Below are positions 60,561 to 64,000 of a stretch of DNA of 64,000 nt, in pieces (position 1 is the first letter of the stretch; each line of letters opens with the position of its first letter). The notes under the pieces were generated by a model. The model worked only from the letters and a program-made list of their open reading frames with translations, searched no databases and had not been told where the DNA came from. Source of the stretch: Progne subis subis (lineage: Eukaryota; Chordata; Aves; Passeriformes; Hirundinidae); the NCBI GenBank assembly GCA_022316685.1, contig JAKJHU010000168.1, forward strand, positions 248,001 to 312,000, given 5' to 3'. A program made the translations under genes and the position numbers.

Positions 60561-62644
60561 ACTGGTCACCAGAGCTGCAAGGCCGGAGGGAGGGTTATTA
60601 AGCTTGGATTGCACAGCTTGGCTCCTGTAGCTGTAGTTCTGCATGAGGCTTTTCTGTGGATGAAAAAGATGCTTTGCATCTTTATTTATTTATTTTTAAT
60701 TTTAATGTATCTATTTTTATTTGCATCTTGGTGCCTCGAAAAAGCCTTAGCTCTGAGCACCTCTCTGTGCTCCCCTGGCTGTGTTCTTGGGATGCCAGGA
60801 CCCGTTCTGGGGCCAGAGGGGTCCTGGCCCTTATCCTGCTCCAGGGCTGAACTCACTGCCTGCATCTCTGATTCAGTCAGATTTCAGCCACCACCAACCT
60901 CCCAGGCAGTGGCACCCAGTGTGGCAGATGTGCCCCACAGCTGACACCGGGCTCAGACACCGCCACTCCGTGCTCTGGGCCGAGTGTCTTTGGCAGGAAA
61001 GCTGCTCCAAGTGCCAGAGCTGCCCTGTTATCGCTTCATCGTATTCCTGAGCCCCACGGGGCTGCTTGTGTTGTTCCAAGAGCATTCAGCCAGGAGCATT
61101 CCCAGGTCTGGCTGCTCTGCTGGCAGCTCCCATCTCTGCCTGCCTGGGACAGTGCTGGCCTGCCAGCAGTGACAGTGTGACCCATCTGATGTCTCTGGTA
61201 CTTGCCACCTTCACTGCTTGCTTGCAATTTTCCTTGCTCCATGCATGAAATGCAGAGTGACCTTTTAAAACGTGTTCTCCTGGACGTAGGTGAGAATTTG
61301 TCCATAAGGCACATGTGCCCTGCCTGCTCTGCATCCCTGGGGGGAGCACAAGAGATGCCAAGCTGTTTGCTCTGGGGAGGACATGGGTCACATTTTCCTG
61401 GTGACTGTCCCTCCTGCAGGACAAGAGGCTGCTTCCCTGGTGCATTATTCCAACTTCAGTGCCGAGGACCAGGCTAGTCCTGCCAGGCAACATTCCTGCA
61501 TGGTCACTGCATGGGCCCTGAGCAGCACCCTCACACCTGTCCAGGCAGGCAGGGACACCTTTCCAGCCCTGCTGCAAGCACCAAGCAGAAAATCATCCCC
61601 TGACCTCTTTAGGTTCCACCAGTTTGTGGCCAAGTCTCTGGCCAGCAAGGAGGCTGAGGGCGTGGATTGCCACGTTCCACTGCAGTGCCTGGTCCTGCCA
61701 TAGCCCCACAGCAGAGGGGGCCGTGGCTTTCACTGCACGGCGAGGAGAAGCTGAGCTTTGCTGGAAAATGAACGGCTGGAAAGACACAGCTGGGTTGGAG
61801 CCATCACCCAGCTGGGCAGAGCCCGAGGATGTTAGGGTGAAAAGGTCCCAGGCTGGTTTTGCCAAGCCTGAGCGCTGCAGGGCAGCGCGGCGTGGCCTTG
61901 CTCATGGTGGGTGCTGGTTGCCCTCCCTCTGTGCCCTCCTCTGGCCAGGCTCTGCAGCAGCTGACGTGCAGGAGCCCCAGGGGTTTGCTGAGCATCCCCA
62001 AACTGCTGCTTCCTGTGGGGATGCTGCAGGCTCTGAGATGAGGGCAGAGCTGTGGTGAAACTCATGGAGATGAACTATGTGAGGCTGCACCAGGGAAACC
62101 CATCAGCTTCTGTGTTTGAAAAGTGTCTGTCCTGTGTTTGGCTTTTGCTTTTTGTGCGCTGCCAGAGGCCTGCTGTGGGCAGATCCAGGTGATTTGGAAC
62201 AACTCTGAGGAGAATGATGAGGGCTCCTGGTTTTGGTGAGGTTGTGACTTCTTCTTCCAGAATTTCTTTTTGGGGCCTTTGGGAGTGAGGAGTTTTCCCT
62301 GCGTGCCCCAGGCCCCAGCTGGCGCTCGTAGATGTGGACTGGGGGCTCACAGAGGTTCTGGCTCCTTCCACTGGAAGTGAAGGCTGAGGTGGGTTTGAGG
62401 GTCTGACAGGGACTGTGGTGTGACAAAAGGGCAGAGAGCTGCTTCCTGGGCACCAAAGCAGAGACATCCAGCACTGGACAGCTTGGGCTAGCATGCAATC
62501 TTCCTTTTTTCCATCCTTTTTCTTATTTTCCCCCTTTTTCTGTTGAGGTGTTACAGCTGGGGAAACCTCTCCTGTGCCCTCAAAGCCAGCTTGGCACCAG
62601 GTGGGGAGCTGTTGTCACCTGGGATAACCATGCAGTGAAGGAGA

Positions 62645-63085
62645 ACCCAGGCTGGTTTGGGCTGGAGGGATATTAAAGCTCATCCCATTCCACCCCCTGC
62701 CATGGGCAGAGACACCTTCCAATATCCCAGGCTGCTCCAAGCCCCATCCAACCTGGCCTTGGACACTGCCAGGGATCCAGGGGCAGCCACAGCTGCTCTG
62801 GGCACCCTGTGCCAGGGCCTGCCCACCCTCCCAGGGAACAATTCCTGCCCAATATCCCATCCAGCCCTGCCCTCTGGCAGTGGGAGCCATTCCCTGTGTC
62901 CTGTCCCTCCATCCCTTGTCCCCAGTCCCTCTGCAGCTCTCCTGGAGCCCCTTTAGGCCCTGGCAGGGGCTCTGAGCTCTCCCTGGAGCCTTCTCCTCTC
63001 CAGGTGAGCACTCCCAGCTCTCCCAGCCTGGCTCCAGAGCAGAGGGGCTCCAGCCCTTGGAAGCAGCTCTGGAGATCTTCCTGAG
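62645..63085 (-). mobile_element. CR1 LINE 3' fragment, long
   Basis: Reverse CR1 with 'ggctggtttgggctggaggg', 'gatccaggggcagccacagc', 'ctctccaggtgagcactccc' and 'ctccagagcagaggggctcc'. Nearly colinear with 6673-7100. Confidence 0.93.
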
Positions 63086-64000
63086 CCCATCCTGGGAGGG
63101 ACAGCAGCACCCAGAGTTTCACCTGCAGGCCCGTGGGAGGGGACATATCCCGATTTTAATCGTGTGGGGATTGCACAATGCCGAGCTGCAGCACTGAGCT
63201 CTGCCTGCCCCTGGCAGCCCCTGGCGATGCCCAGGGCCAAAGGACTGACCTCTGCCACGTTCACCTGCCGTGGCTGGGCTGGAGCTCCCAGCCAGGGGGG
63301 GCAGGAAGGGCAGGTTTGTGCTGCTGTCATGATGCTCCCCATGACTCCACTTGTGTCTTCTGCGAGCCTTGGGCAGCAAGAGACCCGGCTGTGCTGCATG
63401 GGGGGAGGCAGACACTCACCTAGGGGCTCTCCAGCATTTGGGGGACCAAAGCACCTCCCAGAGCTGCCTGAGTGCAGGCAGAGGTGTCTTGGCTGCTGCC
63501 AGCTGCTGCATGGAGCAGTGAAGCTGCTCAGCCCTGCAGGTACCTGGGCTGAGGTGTGCTGGTGTCTCTGTGCAGGGTGCATGTTGTGCTGAGCTGTGGT
63601 TCACAGGAATGCCATGAACAGATATTTGGTGTACTTCAAGCTTTTTTTTCTCATTTGGGGATACTAAGGGGTGGATTTCTTGGCATTTTAGCTGAAGACA
63701 AGCTGTGTGCTCGTACGCTGATGAGAGCAGATGTAATAAGGAGCCTGTTCTGTCACACGCTTGTGATGCTGCTTTTAGGTATTTGACAGGGAGAGCCACT
63801 GAGCTCAGTGCCTTGTGCACTCCATCTCCTCTCCATGGCAGCTGGTAACTGATGTAGAAGTTTCCATTTCTAATTCACTTTCTCTTTAAAGCAAAAGGTG
63901 TTTCTCTCCTGTCAGCTGCTGTTTCCTAGCAGTGCCTGTGCAGAGCATGTGCTGTGAGTTATTTTTCTCACCACACTGACATCATGAGGTTGGATGTCTG

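Larger units (their letters stand above)
59169..64000. other. Non-coding right end of the window
   Basis: Two CR1 fragments; the AT-rich segments at 59400-59480 and 60180-60330 look like possible conserved elements. Numerous 60-209 aa frames exist, but none resembles a known protein. Confidence 0.5.

Overview
The window looks like nuclear DNA from a bird, probably a songbird. It is intron-rich and gene-sparse, with three strong CpG islands and no bacterial operon features. The repeats are almost entirely CR1 LINE 3' ends (about 19 pieces on both strands) plus solo or broken LTRs of avian endogenous retroviruses. One LTR begins with the TGTTGTGGTTTAACCCC sequence familiar from avian ERVs. The species call is inference; no sequence search was possible.

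One protein-coding gene can be read completely: TEDC2 (tubulin epsilon and delta complex 2) on the minus strand, 15953 to 7275. It has nine coding exons, consensus GT-AG splice sites and compatible phases throughout, and a 1542-nt reading frame (513 aa plus stop). It starts in a large CpG island (about 15.48-16.55 kb) and ends with a short 3' UTR and a poly(A) signal at 7219-7224.

Layout: 1-6.2 kb, gene-free with CR1 fragments; 6.2-6.45 kb, small CpG-rich block; 6.67-7.10 kb, CR1; 7.2-16.5 kb, TEDC2 and its promoter; 16.6-31.8 kb, non-coding with a rearranged LTR cluster (19.5-21.8 kb), a CR1 reverse-transcriptase fossil (24.1 kb) and a further LTR-like block (29.0-29.6 kb); 31.85-32.45 kb, second CpG island, a likely plus-strand first exon; 36.72-36.85 kb, a well-formed but non-coding exon candidate; 40476-40575, a 100-N assembly gap; 43.38-43.96 kb, third CpG island; 44-64 kb, non-coding with CR1s, two related solo LTRs (52771-53436 and 57996-58675) and a 37-bp minisatellite (58911-59168).

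From 32 kb to the right edge the sequence is best explained as the 5' untranslated exon(s) and long first introns of an unidentified plus-strand gene, or as intergenic DNA. No coding exon for it lies in the window. In human, TEDC2 sits beside CCNF, NTN3 and TBC1D24, so these are the first neighbours to test. I found no convincing tRNA, rRNA, CRISPR array or complete mobile element, and no striking new system. The most useful content is the full TEDC2 model and the LTR and CpG-island architecture around it.
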